Of a stretch of DNA of 64,000 nucleotides, positions 23,555-35,794 are shown one piece after another. Numbering within the stretch: position 1 is the stretch's first letter; each line of letters starts with the position of its first letter. The translations under genes and the position numbers were made by a program. The notes beneath the pieces are model-generated. The model was given only the letters and a program-made list of their open reading frames with translations, did not search any database and was not told where the DNA came from. This DNA is from Heterodera schachtii (Eukaryota; Nematoda; Chromadorea; Rhabditida; Heteroderidae): the NCBI GenBank assembly GCA_023374025.1, contig SIJG01000006.1:2169102-2233101 (forward strand), written 5' to 3'.

Positions 23555-24667
23555 TTTTTGAGAGCACTTTAATGAATAGTGAAGGAAATTATTTGCTTTT
23601 ATGAATATTCACCAAAATGAAATAAATCAGAAATTAACCCATATTTATTTAAATCTAATATGCCTGATGACTGATTTATAAAGGTACCACAGCACGTGTA
23701 TAAATCTACCATAATATTTTCATTTTGGAGCGTGTCTCATCGCTTTGCCATCTGTCTTAGCCACTATATAAAATTAAGGTTTTAAGAATTTTAAAATTTA
23801 AAATGTAATTTATATGCAATATACCTATTTTATTGTATATAATAAAATATTTTATAATAACATATAAATTTGAATAATAAAAATAAGAAATATGCATTAG
23901 CTATGCATTATAATTCCACTTTTTAAATGCCACAAATTTACATTTTACGTAAGCATAGGAAGTAAACATTGACTGAAAATTGATTGGTAATTATTGTTTA
24001 CAACTTTGCGAAGGGTTTTAGGGATTTGGAATGGCAGGAAATACAAAATGCTTTCACAGCGTACGTGCCAAATTTTTAAATGAATATTCGACTAATTGAA
24101 GCAATCCAATGAGAATGGAAATTGGTTGTGTTTATGAAGCATTTCCTTAAATGGCAAGAATATTAATTTTTACCACATTAAGCTTTGTTGGGTTAATTAT
24201 GGACTTAAAAGCAAAGAAGTTATAATTTGAGAAAATGCAAATCTAAAAAATAAAATTTCCGTGATTTTATCTTAAAAATAGATATAATATTGGAAAATTT
24301 ATGCTTATTTTCAGATTTTCGTTCTTACTTGCATTTTGTGCTAAAGGTGAATTATTTAATAATGATATTTAACTGAATTAATTAAAAAATTCCATAGAAA
24401 TATTTCCCAAAATAACATGAAGTTGGCTGATAAAAATTGGCATTATTATAAAGTAAAATTCTCGAATGATTTCTGTTTCCCAATACTGACGGTTTATGAT
24501 CGAAATCAATTTTTTTTCTGCATATCAATTTCTGAATGCTTTGACGAGAATGGCATTTGCTGATAATGTAAATCCTACGTAAATTTAGTCGGTTAGTTTT
24601 CCGGCAAAATTGCCCGATCTTTTTGGAAAATTTTTTGAGTTTTCTAGATTTTCTGAATTAAAAAAAC

Positions 24668-24910
24668 CGGCCTTAATCCGTCCACGGGTGGTGGCTACTT
24701 AAGCCAACAATCCCTCCTCATCCGCTATCGGATGTTGGTAGCTAAAGCCATACACTCGGCCTATCTGTCCGTGGGTGGGAAGCAACGTAAGCCTCACAAT
24801 CCCTCCTCACCCCTGCCCGGTGTTGGCAGCTAAAGCCATACACCCGGCCTACCCATCCGCGGGTGGTGGCAAATTAAGCCACGGTCGGCTCCAAGCTCAT
24901 GGGTTTGGGA
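24668..24910. repeat. GC-rich tandem repeat, about 88-bp period
   Basis: Units start with CGGCC at 24668, 24757 and 24845. Each carries a CCGYGGGTGG motif, CAATCCCTCCTCA and GTTGGYAGCTAAAGCCATACAC. There are about 2.6 units with roughly 85% agreement. The block begins exactly where similarity to units B and D ends. There is no coding potential. Confidence 0.75.
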
Positions 24911-25109
24911 CTTAAAAGTGAAGAAAGCAAAAAGAGAAATTGAAAAATACTTTGAAAAGAATTGTTCAAACATAATTAAATGACAAAAAATATGATAAGC
25001 AATAAAACTTTGCGCGTTTTGTGCGCTGTCGGCCCGCGGGGGATGTGCAAAAAATTGGTGTGACTGGTTCCTTTACTTTTCGCATGAAAAACACCCAATC
25101 GGTCAAAAA

Positions 25110-25740
25110 ACTCTTGCGAATTGCTCTTATTTAAGTAGCTAGCTACTAGCTGCTGCTATTCGAAAAATGGAGCACTCCTTTGAACTGCCCGTCTTCCCCG
25201 CCGACAATTCTCTTCAATTGGTTGTATCTCCGGCCAACTCTGTGGCAACAGACCCCGTCCCCTTTGGTCCGGATGTCGACGAAGTGCCGGAACTGGGTCC
25301 CAACCCGCACAACCAGGTAGTGGAGGTGGCAGAAGACGCGGTTTCGGCTGCGTATTCGTCTGACCCCGAATTCGAGGTCGAAAGAATATGCGGCCAAAAG
25401 CGCATCGACGGCCACCAATACTAGGTCGGCGTGCAGTAACACCTCGTTCCGCCGAACGGCCTTCCCTTCGCGCTCCCACGCTGGGGAGGGGGGGGGGGGA
25501 AGGGGGGAAGCGACGTTTATAATATTTAAAATTGAGCAATGGGTATTGTTTGCCGTAAAGTTTGAATTCCATTTTCATTTATACAATAAACTTTTTCATA
25601 AATTTGGTTTGCATAATCAATTGAAAGCAGCAACAATTCGTGTAAGATTAGCAAATTCTGTTCAGTGGTCAATTGAATTATGTCAGAACTAATTCGCTAT
25701 TGTTTAAGATTTATATTTTTGCATTTTGGTGATAAAAGTC
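25110..25740. repeat. GC-rich duplicated block, copy 2
   Basis: Matches 1-720, but without about 90 bases that follow GTCGGCGTG in the other copy. It carries the open version of the small ORF and the isolated exon-3 fragment of the secreted pioneer family (25517-25680, minus strand). Confidence 0.75.
25167..25424 (+). CDS. Small ORF ending in a chromodomain-like start, possibly truncated
   Basis: 85 aa, starting MEHSFELPVFPADNSL. It is acidic in the middle (VVEVAEDAVSAAYSSDPEF) and ends EFEVERICGQKRIDGHQY before TAG. The pattern E-F-x-V-E-x-I-x-x-x-R is how many chromodomains begin, and the stop comes where the aromatic YLVKW strand would follow. It could be the N-terminus of an HP1-like or chromo-containing retroelement protein cut short by a stop. 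TTATTTAAG about 35 bases upstream could serve as a TATA element. Base composition is GC-richer than the neighbours. The sister copy at 56-312 is frameshifted. Confidence 0.4.
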   Translation: MEHSFELPVFPADNSLQLVVSPANSVATDPVPFGPDVDEVPELGPNPHNQVVEVAEDAVSAAYSSDPEFEVERICGQKRIDGHQY

Positions 25741-27173
25741 CACTCTCTAATAATAATATTTTATTGAATTAATTAAAATATTTCATAAAAATATTTACCA
25801 AAAAGGACGAAGACGAACAAACCAATGCAATTAATTAAATCTTACACATATGAATTGGAAAAAATTTAAAAAAGGCTCCTAAAATTAATTTTCCAAAACA
25901 AAAAAAATTTCATCCAAAAATGAAAAAATTTTGTTTTTTTGAAATATTCAATAATAAAATTAAATAAATATTCCCTTCAAATTAATGTCTTTGATCTTAT
26001 ATTTTCCTATTTTTAGCATACCGTTCATTAAATCATTTCATTTGACAGAAAATCCGTTAGTAAAATTTAAGGGCTTTTATGCGAAATTTAAATTGTGAAC
26101 TTAGAAATTTTTCTTTATTTTTTTGAAAAAATTTGTCTTTTTACTTTTGCCTTTGGACTTAAAATTTTAAAATTATTTATTTTATTATTATTTTTATTTT
26201 ATTATTTTCCTTAATTTTCTTTCTTTTTTATTCATTTAAAATTCATTATTATATGTACATCGTCCCCATAGAAATGTTTATTCTCCATAAATACACTCAA
26301 AAACAAAATAAATGCCATCAATCAAAAAGTGTATTTGAAAATAGGAGAAATTAACAGACAAAGAAAGAAAGTAAATGAATTTTAAAGGAATAACACTCAG
26401 GTATAAGATGACAGATAAAAGAGTAAAAAAGTTAGCCCAATAGAAAGAAAAAATTGTTTGGCATAGTAACCCACCCCCCAATACTCAGGAACGAATTTGA
26501 ATTTTTTACATGTTTTCAGGGGTAATAGTTTAGATGCACAAAAAATTTTTCGTTCAATTGTTATCGTTTTTTGTTGCAAATACTAATCTTTTTTTGTGAT
26601 TTTAAGCACATGAAAATCCGTTCACTTCTGGTCATTGTTAGTTAGTTATAAAGAGTGCTTACGCGTTTCATAAAACTGCCATCCATCCATTTAAAAACCC
26701 GAGAAAAAATCAAAAATATCCATGGAAATTTTCAAAATTGCTTTTTTTACTGTTGCTCTTTGTCTTTAAGTTTTCTCGATTCTTAAAAATTTGTCTTGAA
26801 TTTTTTGATATGTGCGCAGAGGGGGGGGGGGGGGTTACTGTTTTAAGAACCGTGTCAGCTTAGTAATTGAGAAAAACTTTTCACAACCATCCTTTCAGAT
26901 CACCTTTTCAATTTTCTTTTGTACTTTTTCGCGTTGCATTCAGATCAGACCCGCTGAAAATAAAAGAGGCGCAAATAAAAAAATAGAAAAATGTTATTTT
27001 ATATTTTGACTGCTTTTTTTAACGGTGAAAATCTTAAAACTAATTGTGAGCTCAAGTCTAATGAGAGTAGTCTTAAAATTTTTCCCATTTTAAATTGTTT
27101 CAAATAGCATAGTTTTTGTTGAATTATGTCAGAACTAATTAGTAATTACTTATTGTTTTCGATTTAATTTTGT

Positions 27174-29961
27174 TTAATTACCGGATATTAGGGAATATTC
27201 CAGTGCTTCCATCTCCTCACCAGGATGGTCATACATGTTAATATGAATTTTAATATCTTTCCAAACCATTTCAACATTAAGCCCAAGATAAAGTAATTTA
27301 ACAGCGTAAATGCCAAATTTTTCAGTGAACATTCGCCCAAATTGAAGCAGTCCAATGAGAATTGAAATTGAAAATTTATTGTAATTATAATAATGAAAAA
27401 TTTTGTCCAAAATGGGCTCATCGAATGGATTGAGCTGACGAAGCATTTCCTTAAATGGCAAACATATTAAACTTACGACATTAAGATTTGTTGGGTTAAT
27501 TATGGAAACGATTATACTTTGAGAAAATGAAAATTAAAAAATAATAAAAGTTTTCCATGTGATTTTACCTTAAAAATAGATATAATATTTGAAAATTTAT
27601 GCTTATTCTCCTATTTTCGTTCTTATTCTCATTTTTGTGCATGAACCTCGTGACACTCTAATAATTATTCTTTAAATGAATTAATTTAAAATTTCCATGG
27701 AAATTTACAAAGCCATTATATAAATAATAATTATAAATATTATATAATTTTACCAATATTTTAGCTCTGTTAATTGTTTCTTCAGAATATAAAGCATTGA
27801 CAAATAAATTAAACAATTTTTTCTGTTCATTTTTTGGAAAATTTTTTGCCAATTCGTCAAAATTAATTCGATTGGCACAATTTTTGATTTCTTCAGATTC
27901 ATTTTCAAAATACCACAAGTGTTGATTGTTGCAATTTGAAAAAATGAATAAACCAATTTTCGCCAACATTTGGGCAATGTTTTGCATCGAAATTTGAACT
28001 AAAAACAAAACTTTATTTTGTCCAAAATTTCATTTATGGACTAAAAGCTGAATTATTTTATGCAAAAATTTACAGTTTAGTTTTTCAGGCTTTGTTTCTT
28101 CTCGATCGATCAATTTAATTTGTCTTTTCAAATCAGAAAAAATATTAGAGAAGGGATCAACTCTGTTAAATAATCATTATTAATTTTTAAATTCAAAAAT
28201 TAAAAATAAAGTTACTTTCTGCCAAAGTCATCGAATAAAATTTTAGAAATTTCTAAACTAATGGCGTTAAATTTCTCCTCCCAATTTTTATAAAATTTAA
28301 AACTGAGCAATGGGTATTGTTTGCCGTAAAGTTTCAATTTCATTTCTTTATTTTTATCATAAATTTTTTCATAAATATGCTTTGCATAATCAATTGAAAG
28401 CAGCAACAATTCGTGTAAGATTAGCAAATTCTGTTCGGTTGTCAATTCCTTTATTGCCTTTGTTCCGAAAACATTTGGGAACAAATCGAAGAATTTCAAA
28501 AAATTTGTAAATTTCTAAATAAAAATTCTTTAAAATTTTAACATTAAGTTGGCTCATGAAAATGTTGGCATTATATTATAAATTAAAATTTTAGAATGAT
28601 CATTTCTATTTCCAGACCGAAATTCAAAACATTATCGAATTTTATTGAATGCCAAAATTTGAGATTCAATAAAATTTGCTTTACCTTCCGAAGTTGCTCC
28701 AAACTGTTGGACGGATTGTCCAATGTTTGCATACTTTTTACAATAAATAACTTCATTAACTGATCAGAATCCATCACTCTTGCGATCATTTTTTTCTTCA
28801 GATCACTTTCAGAATGCTTTGAGGAGGATGGCTTTTGCTGATCGGGCACCGACTGTTGATCATTTTGGATGGAATTTTGAAGAAAAATGTTTCGCAAATC
28901 CACAATTTTTAATTCTTTAAGACAAATTCTGGTTGAATTGTCATCAGAAATTAATTCGCATTTTGAAAAAAATTTGTCCATTTTGATCAGAAACACTGTT
29001 GCTTGGCTAAGCGATAATTTTACTAAAATTTTGCATTATTTGTAAATTATCATTAGTTTAAGAGGAATAAAAGGATGTTTAATTTCTGTAAAAAATTATT
29101 TTTCACTTGGAGGCATTTTTTTGAATGATTTTAAAAAAAATTAATTGCCATAATGTTATGCCTCGGGTGTGAATTGCAGAAATCACTTAATTCAGGGGCC
29201 AGAAACGAATTTTTAATTTATTTAAAAAAAATAAGTGGATTCATTTCTGATCACTAAGAAAAATTTATGAAAAAAAAACTTCAAAAACAGTACGGTTCTT
29301 TTTTAATGAAGTGGAATTAGAAATTTTTTCTATAAAAATTTTGCAAATTAAAAAACAGTTTTTTGAAAAAGAATACAAGCAAAAAATTAATAATAACGAT
29401 TTTTTAAATTATCATCTAAAAAATTAAATTAGTTTTTTTAAACAGGTGGCAAAGCCAATTTCACTTACTTAAACCTAGCAATTTAACGAAACAACCAATG
29501 AAATATGCCTAATTTGAACGTTTACAAAATAACTATGCTGGCATTTTTAAGAAAATGAATTAATAAATTATTTTTTAATTTTTCAAGACTTCAAATCTAA
29601 GCGTTACATTTTTCTTTTTTTATATTTTTTTAAGAGCTTAGGTAATTTCTCAAAAAATTCAATAGCTCAAAACCAGATTATTTTTTACTGGATATTTTAA
29701 AATTTTGAGACCTATTATATGCGTTTTTTCTCAAGTAAAATATTTCTTAAAAAATTAATTACTTTAGGTTTTTTAAAATTAAATATTTTGATTCATACTT
29801 ATTCCATCTTCTGAGTCTGAATATGTAATATGTGGTGGTTCTTCTGATGAAGCTTCCGTTGTGAGAATAAGCTTTAATTTTTTATTTCCACCATTGGCCT
29901 TTTGTACCATCAGAAGAACTGATAAAGACAAAGCAGTCCAGAAGATTTGATTGTAAAGCAT
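27174..29961 (-). pseudogene. Secreted pioneer family, copy D (last exon frameshifted)
   Basis: Exons correspond to those of copy C. The signal-peptide exon is 29961 to about 29796 (MLYNQIFWTALSLSV, then ASSEEPPHITYSDSEDGI before a GTATGA donor). Exon 2 runs from about 28995, exon 3 from 28514, exon 5 from 27998. Exon 6 has the same 11-bp deletion as copy B (near 27506), so translation stops shortly after YNR. Unlike B, it has only one exon-1 tail, of the C type. It may still make a shorter secreted protein of about 370 aa. Confidence 0.7.
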
Positions 29962-30306
29962 TCTTTTAACAATGTCAAAAAATTAAAAAAAGATTTATTA
30001 AATTTTAAAGAAATTTTTGGACAAAATTTGGCTTTTAAATTATCCCATTTATTTCTAGGAATAGTTTCTTAGCACTTTTTAAGGACCTTTATTAAATTCG
30101 CAAGAGCATTTATTAAAATTAAAAAGATTTTTTAAAGTTTATTTTATATAGGGTCAACAAGATTTTTTAAAGCTTATTTTATATAGGGTCAAGTTAGATG
30201 GCAAAACAATTACAAAAAAAAACGCCAAAATAGAGGGCACCACTATTTTGTGAAATATAATGGTGATTTATAGACTTGCTGGGACCTTACCTAAATACGT
30301 CATCAG

Positions 30307-30894
30307 TAGGGCTTCGATTTTTAGGTGCTAAAAACTGCCAAAATAGGTAGGTTTTAGGTTCTAAAAAACCTTCAAAATAGGTCTAAAAATGGTAAAATAG
30401 GTGCCAAAAAGTTCCGAATTTAGGGGGGTGTAAAATCGAAAATTTTCTTCAAAAAGCAAAAATATTATGCCATATCATTAATGAGATACATAATTTTCAA
30501 AATCAAAAATTCTCGTCAAGAAAATAAACAAATAAATTTTGGAGATGAATTTTTGAGAAATTTTTCATTTCTTAGGGGTATATTTTTGAAAATTTTCAGT
30601 TCGATTCTTAGGGGTATATTTTTTGAAAAAAAGTTTGGGTCGATTCTTAGGGGTCTATTTTTCCTTTTTATTGCATTTTTGTTAAAAAATTTTGGGAAAA
30701 ACGCCAAAATAGTTGAAAATGGTTTTTTCAAAAAATTTATATTTTTTTAGCTGCTAAAAATAAAAACCTAGAAAATATTGCTAATAACTCGAAAAGCAGC
30801 TTAACAACAGCACAAAAAAACATGTTTTTCGTGCGTTTCAGGCCACGGGGAGCTCAGGAAAAAAATATGTAAAAACCTAAAAATCGAAGCCCTA
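30307..30894. mobile_element. Non-autonomous hAT-like element, 588 bp (in unit D)
   Basis: Same element and same GTCATCAG duplication (30299-30306 and 30895-30902) as at 9255-9842. It was carried by the segmental duplication, not by an independent insertion. Confidence 0.85.
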
Positions 30895-31006
30895 GTCATC
30901 AGGTATATGAGATTAATTGAAGAAGTTTAATTATATGTTTTTAAATTAATTGTGCCAATAATGGTCAATGAAAATGTTCGTTATTTGTCACCATTACATT
31001 TTAGAG

Positions 31007-31782
31007 CAGGGCGCTCCCAGATCAAAATTTTCAAAAGCCTCATTTGGCAGACAAAAAACCCTCATTTTGGGTCAAAAAGCCTCATTTTTTCAAAATTTAT
31101 TCAAAACACGTTTAAAATGTTTCAAATGTTATATTTTTGATTTTCCATGATCAATTTGAGCAATTTTTTGTTCGAAATAAGTATTTTATGAGATTCTGAG
31201 CACGAAAAATCGAAGTTGATTTTTTGCGACACTTTTTTCAAAAACTTTCGGGGAATAAGGGGTCGGCGATGCCGATAGGCGCCGCCTTGAAAATTTTTGT
31301 AATTTTTAATGCGATTTGTTTACAGATTTGTCCACAAAAATGGCCAAATTTTGTGATTTTGAGCAAATTTTTAAGAAAATAAAGGACTTTTAGGGGCTGG
31401 CGGAGCAGATAGGCGCCGCCAGTGGAAAAATTGAGAAATTTGACCATATTTTTAGCAGATTTTCATTAAAAAATTATTAATTTTGTGATTTTTTTAAAAA
31501 AAAAATTGGGTCTTTTCTGGTTTTTATAAATTTAGCAAAATTTATTGGAAAAATTGGTGAGATTTTCGTTTGATGCTCTATTAAAAACCCAAATTATTAA
31601 ATAATTGTAAAAGATTATGCCAATTTTTCAAAATTTAAAAGATTATGCGGATTTTGCCCAAAGGCAGCCTCAAAATTTCTCAAAAAGCTACAAAAATCCT
31701 CAAATCCTCATTTCCAAAAAATCCTCATTAACCTATCAAAAAGCCACAAAATGAGGATAAATCCTCGTATCTGGGAGCCCTG
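31007..31782. mobile_element. Non-autonomous hAT-like element, 776 bp (in unit D)
   Basis: Termini and TTTTAGAG duplication (30999-31006 and 31783-31790) are as in unit B. One difference lies in the GC hairpin loop (GCAGATAGG here, GCCGATAGG in B). Confidence 0.85.
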
Positions 31783-33697
31783 TTTTAGAGAGCACTTTAA
31801 TGAATAGTGAAGGAAATTATTTGCTTTTATGAATATTCACCAAAATGAAATAAATCAGAAATTAACCCATATTTATTTAAATCTAATATGCCTGATGACT
31901 GATTTAGGAAAGGTACCAGCACGTTTATAAATCTACCATAATATTTTCATTTTGGAGCGTGTCTCATCGCTTTGCCATCTGTCTTAGCCACTATATAAAA
32001 TTAAGGTTTTAAGAATTTTAAAATTTAATATGTAATTTATATGCAATATACCTATTTTATTGTATATAATAAAATATTTTATAATAACATATAAATTTGA
32101 ATAATAAAAATAAGAAATATGCATTAGCTATGCATTATAATTCCACTTTTTAAATGCCACAAATTTACATTTTACGTAAGCATAGGAAGTAAACATTGAC
32201 TGAAAATTGATTGGTAATTATTGTTTACAACTTTGCGAAGGGTTTTAGGGATTTGGAATGGCAGGAAATACAAAATGCTTTCACAGCGTACGTGCCAAAT
32301 TTTTAAATGAATATTCGACTAATTGAAGCAATCCAATGAGAATGGAAATTGGTTGTGTTTATGAAGCATTTCCTTAAATGGCAAGAATATTAATTTTACC
32401 ACATTAAGCTTTGTTGGGTTAATTATGGACTTAAAATCAAAGAAGTTATAATTTGAGAAAATGCAAATCTAAAAAATAAAATTTTCTGTGATTTTATCTT
32501 AAAAATAGATATAATATTGGAAAATTTATGTTTATTCTCAGATTTTCGTTCTTACTTGCATTTTGTGCTAAAGGTGAATTATTTAATAATGATATTTAAC
32601 TGAATTAATTAAAAAATTCCATAGAAATATTTCCCAAAATAACATGAAGTTGGCTCATAAAAATTGGCATTATTATAAAGTAAAATTCTCGAATGATTTC
32701 TGTTTCCCAATACTGACGGTTTATGATCGAAATCAAATTTTTTTTTTCTGCATATCAATTTCTGAATGCTTTGACGAGAATGGCTTTTGCTGATCGGGCA
32801 CTGACTGAGTTTTATTTTTACAAAAAAGCAGGAAAATATGAATGATAATTATGTTATTATGCGCCTTAATACTAGAAAATGCAATTAACAAAACCGAAGC
32901 AGGCAAAATAAAGCAAGCCAAAAATTCGCATTCAACATGCACAAAGTGATCTAAAAACGCTAAAAATGCCCAAATAGGCACTAAAGATAACAGGAAAAAT
33001 TGCCAAAAATGGCTTTGAACGCTCAAAAAATGCCAAAAATTAAATAAAAATTTAGAAATAAACAAAATGACGAAGAGCCTTTTTAGACAATTTCAAAAAA
33101 TTTGGTTTCAAAATTTATATATGCAATTTGAATTTTTTAATTTTTATTATCTGCTAAAACAAAATACTTATTTTATAAAAACATATTTCTTCCAAAAGTT
33201 CTTAAAAAGCTCAAAATTATTCGCTTTTTAAAGGTGCGTTTTTTAAAAATTCGCCCTAAAACTCGATCTTTAGGAACTGCATGTGTTTTTCGCTTTTTTG
33301 CTTTTAAAAAAGCTTCGGGATTTATTGGGGTCGGAATTTTGACGGCATTCAAACCCAAGACCCCTTAAAATCTGCATATTGATCGGGACTGGGATTCGGG
33401 ATCTCGAATCGGGTCCCTCCGACCCCAGTTTTGAGTTATGAAATAATGAAAATACAACGTAAATTTAGTCGGTTAGTTTTCCGGAATTCAAAGTAATTAA
33501 AAATAAAATATAATTTCTTTTAATTAAAAAAATATAATTTATAAAATAATAGAATAGTAAAAAAATTGATTTTTTCTAGATTTTGGCAAAGTAGAATTTT
33601 GAAAAATGTAATCATCATTATAAAAAACAAGTAGAATTACTGAGTTAAAGCCATGCAATAAATCAGCATAAATATGTGGAATTAATCAATTAGTAAA

Positions 33698-34752
33698 ATG
33701 ATTTTATTCATAAATATGATAATTAAAATAATATTTTTAATATTAATTTTAATAAATTCTATTGATAATACTTATGCTGGAAAGATAAAAGAAGCAAAAA
33801 GTTTTGGTGAAATATTTGGCCAAAGGTGGGACGAAAAAGAGGAGGAAAATGGAGGGAATGAAACTGATCAAAATTTGCAAATTAAAGAAGAAACTGCAAC
33901 AAATTGTGATCAATTTGAACAATTGGAAACAAATTTTGAACAAATTTCTGATCATTTTTCAAATGCAATTGATATAAAGAAAAGAGAAATTGTGGAAAAT
34001 TTCATAAAATTAAAGAGAAAATTAAGCAAATGGGAAACAAATATTCACCAAAAGAATTGACAAAAATTGAAAGAAAAATTGCACAAAAATTAGGAGTCAA
34101 TCGGGAGAAAATTTACAAATGGAAAAGAGAATTTGGAATGACCAAAAACTTTTTTATTCTGAGGAGGAAAAGCGTAAAATATTAAAGCAATTTGACCAAA
34201 TATATGAGAAATTAAAATGAAATTAAATGAAAAATTTGAGGGAAAAAAGAAAAATGTAAAAAAATAATAGCAAAACATTGGGGAATAAATATCAATACAA
34301 TTTATAAATGGAAAAAAGAATTTAAAAATGGAAAATTGGTGCAAAACCAACAAATTGATGATGAAAAAAGAGAAATTGTTGAAAAATATTTTAAAACAAA
34401 AAATGAATTTATGAAAATGGGTAAACATTCACGGAAAGAATGGAAAGAATTTTATGCAAAAATTAAACAAATATTTGGTATGAGTTCTATGACGATTGAA
34501 AAATGGACCAAGAAAATTAGCATTAATCAAAATATTTCAAAAGGTGAATTAAAAAAATATATTTTAACAAATTCTTCTTTTTTTCAATTTACAGAGCGAA
34601 AAATATTAACAATTGGTGAAAAAATGGAAAAGATTAAACAATATTATCAAATCAAAAAACAAAATCAAAAACTCAAAGATTATGAAATTGCCAAAATTTT
34701 AAACATTTCAAGCCGCTCATTAATCACATACAAAGCCAAATTTGGCATTTAG
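33698..34752 (+). pseudogene. Secreted tandem-HTH protein gene, copy D (several indels)
   Basis: Exon 1 is 33698-34543 and exon 2 is 34595-34752. It has the same signal peptide as copy B, then SFGEIFGQRWD with one change (D to G). An A is missing in GTGGAAAATTTC (near 34001), ending the frame at 120 aa. Further small deletions follow in repeat 2 (34140-34260). Exon 1 is four bases short in total. The third repeat, which is broken in copy B, is in frame here (NEFMKMGKHSRKEWKEF). Exon 2 with the fourth repeat is intact. Confidence 0.75.
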
Positions 34753-35386
34753 TGGCAAATTACAAAGAAAATGAATAAAAAAAGCGAAAATAAATTTTAT
34801 AATTATTTATAAAATTTTTTCTGAGAATTTGTATTTTTCGATTTTTTGAATTTATGATAAAAAATTGAATCTTTTTATCATTCGTTTATAAAAATATTTT
34901 AATCACTGAAAGCGTCGAATATGCTAATATTTTAATTAAAATTGAAACTAATTAATTAATCATGGTACTGACTTATTTACACTGTGTTCATTAAACAATT
35001 TATTAATGGTTGCTTAAAAAGATTTAATTTAAAAATTATTCCCTAAGATAAAATTTATTTAAAATTTAAATTAATTTCCTTAAATTTTTGAGTAAAATTG
35101 CAAGAATAAAATACTTCTTAATTATTAGATATATTTTAATTATTGTACAATTAAATACCTTTTTAATTAATAATAATTATTATTAGCATTATAACTTTTT
35201 GTATCTCATAATTCTGACAGATCGCAAATTCTTTTACAAATCCTTCTCGATTGTCAGTCCAATCTCTGCATTGACAAATTACTCGCGCCCGATTAACTAA
35301 TTTGCACTTTTAATGACGGATAATTAACTAATGGGCCGAGAAGGTGTTTTGACGTGCAGACAAAAAGCAAAAGATTCGCCGAAAAC

Positions 35387-35794
35387 TTGAATAAAGCATG
35401 GGCGACGGGACCACACAAAAATGTTTCATATTATTTTTACAGGTTTTGGCGTATCGTTCGCCGGCGATATAATATAACCTATTAGATAATATTTGAATAT
35501 TTTTTATTTATTTTTTATTTTGCATTATTTAATTCAATATTTATTAAATTATTTTGCATTTAACAAAAAATTTGGTAAATTTTAATTTAAACTTAATTGA
35601 AAAAATATTATGAATTTATTTTTTGTACAAATATGCTTATATTATTAAGAAGATATTTAAAAAGAATTTACAATTATTTTATAAAAAGCAAATCAAAAAA
35701 TAATAGTTGAAATTATGAAAATATTTTTTGAACAATTATTTAATTCACTTCTATATTTAAAATTATTTTTATTTAAAAGCAAATTATTACATAA
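35387..35794. other. AT-rich upstream region of the glycosyltransferase gene
   Basis: About 400 bases of extremely AT-rich sequence with ATAATATAACC near 35468 and many TTTATT runs. No ORF or clear promoter element stands out. Confidence 0.3.

Larger units (their letters stand above)
19690..24570. repeat. Segmental duplication unit C
   Basis: Homologous to B from about 5650 to 11740, but more diverged than D and with internal deletions. The hAT-like element is cut from 588 to 122 bp and the left part of the second element is lost. The CDS inside is the best preserved of the four. Confidence 0.8.
25763..35386. repeat. Segmental duplication unit D
   Basis: Near-identical partner of unit B. 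It contains the same genes and transposon insertions in the same order. The similarity to B ends at 35386, in GATTCGCCGAAAACTTGA, after which B continues with a repeat of the HTH 3' flank while D passes into the upstream region of the glycosyltransferase gene. Confidence 0.85.
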
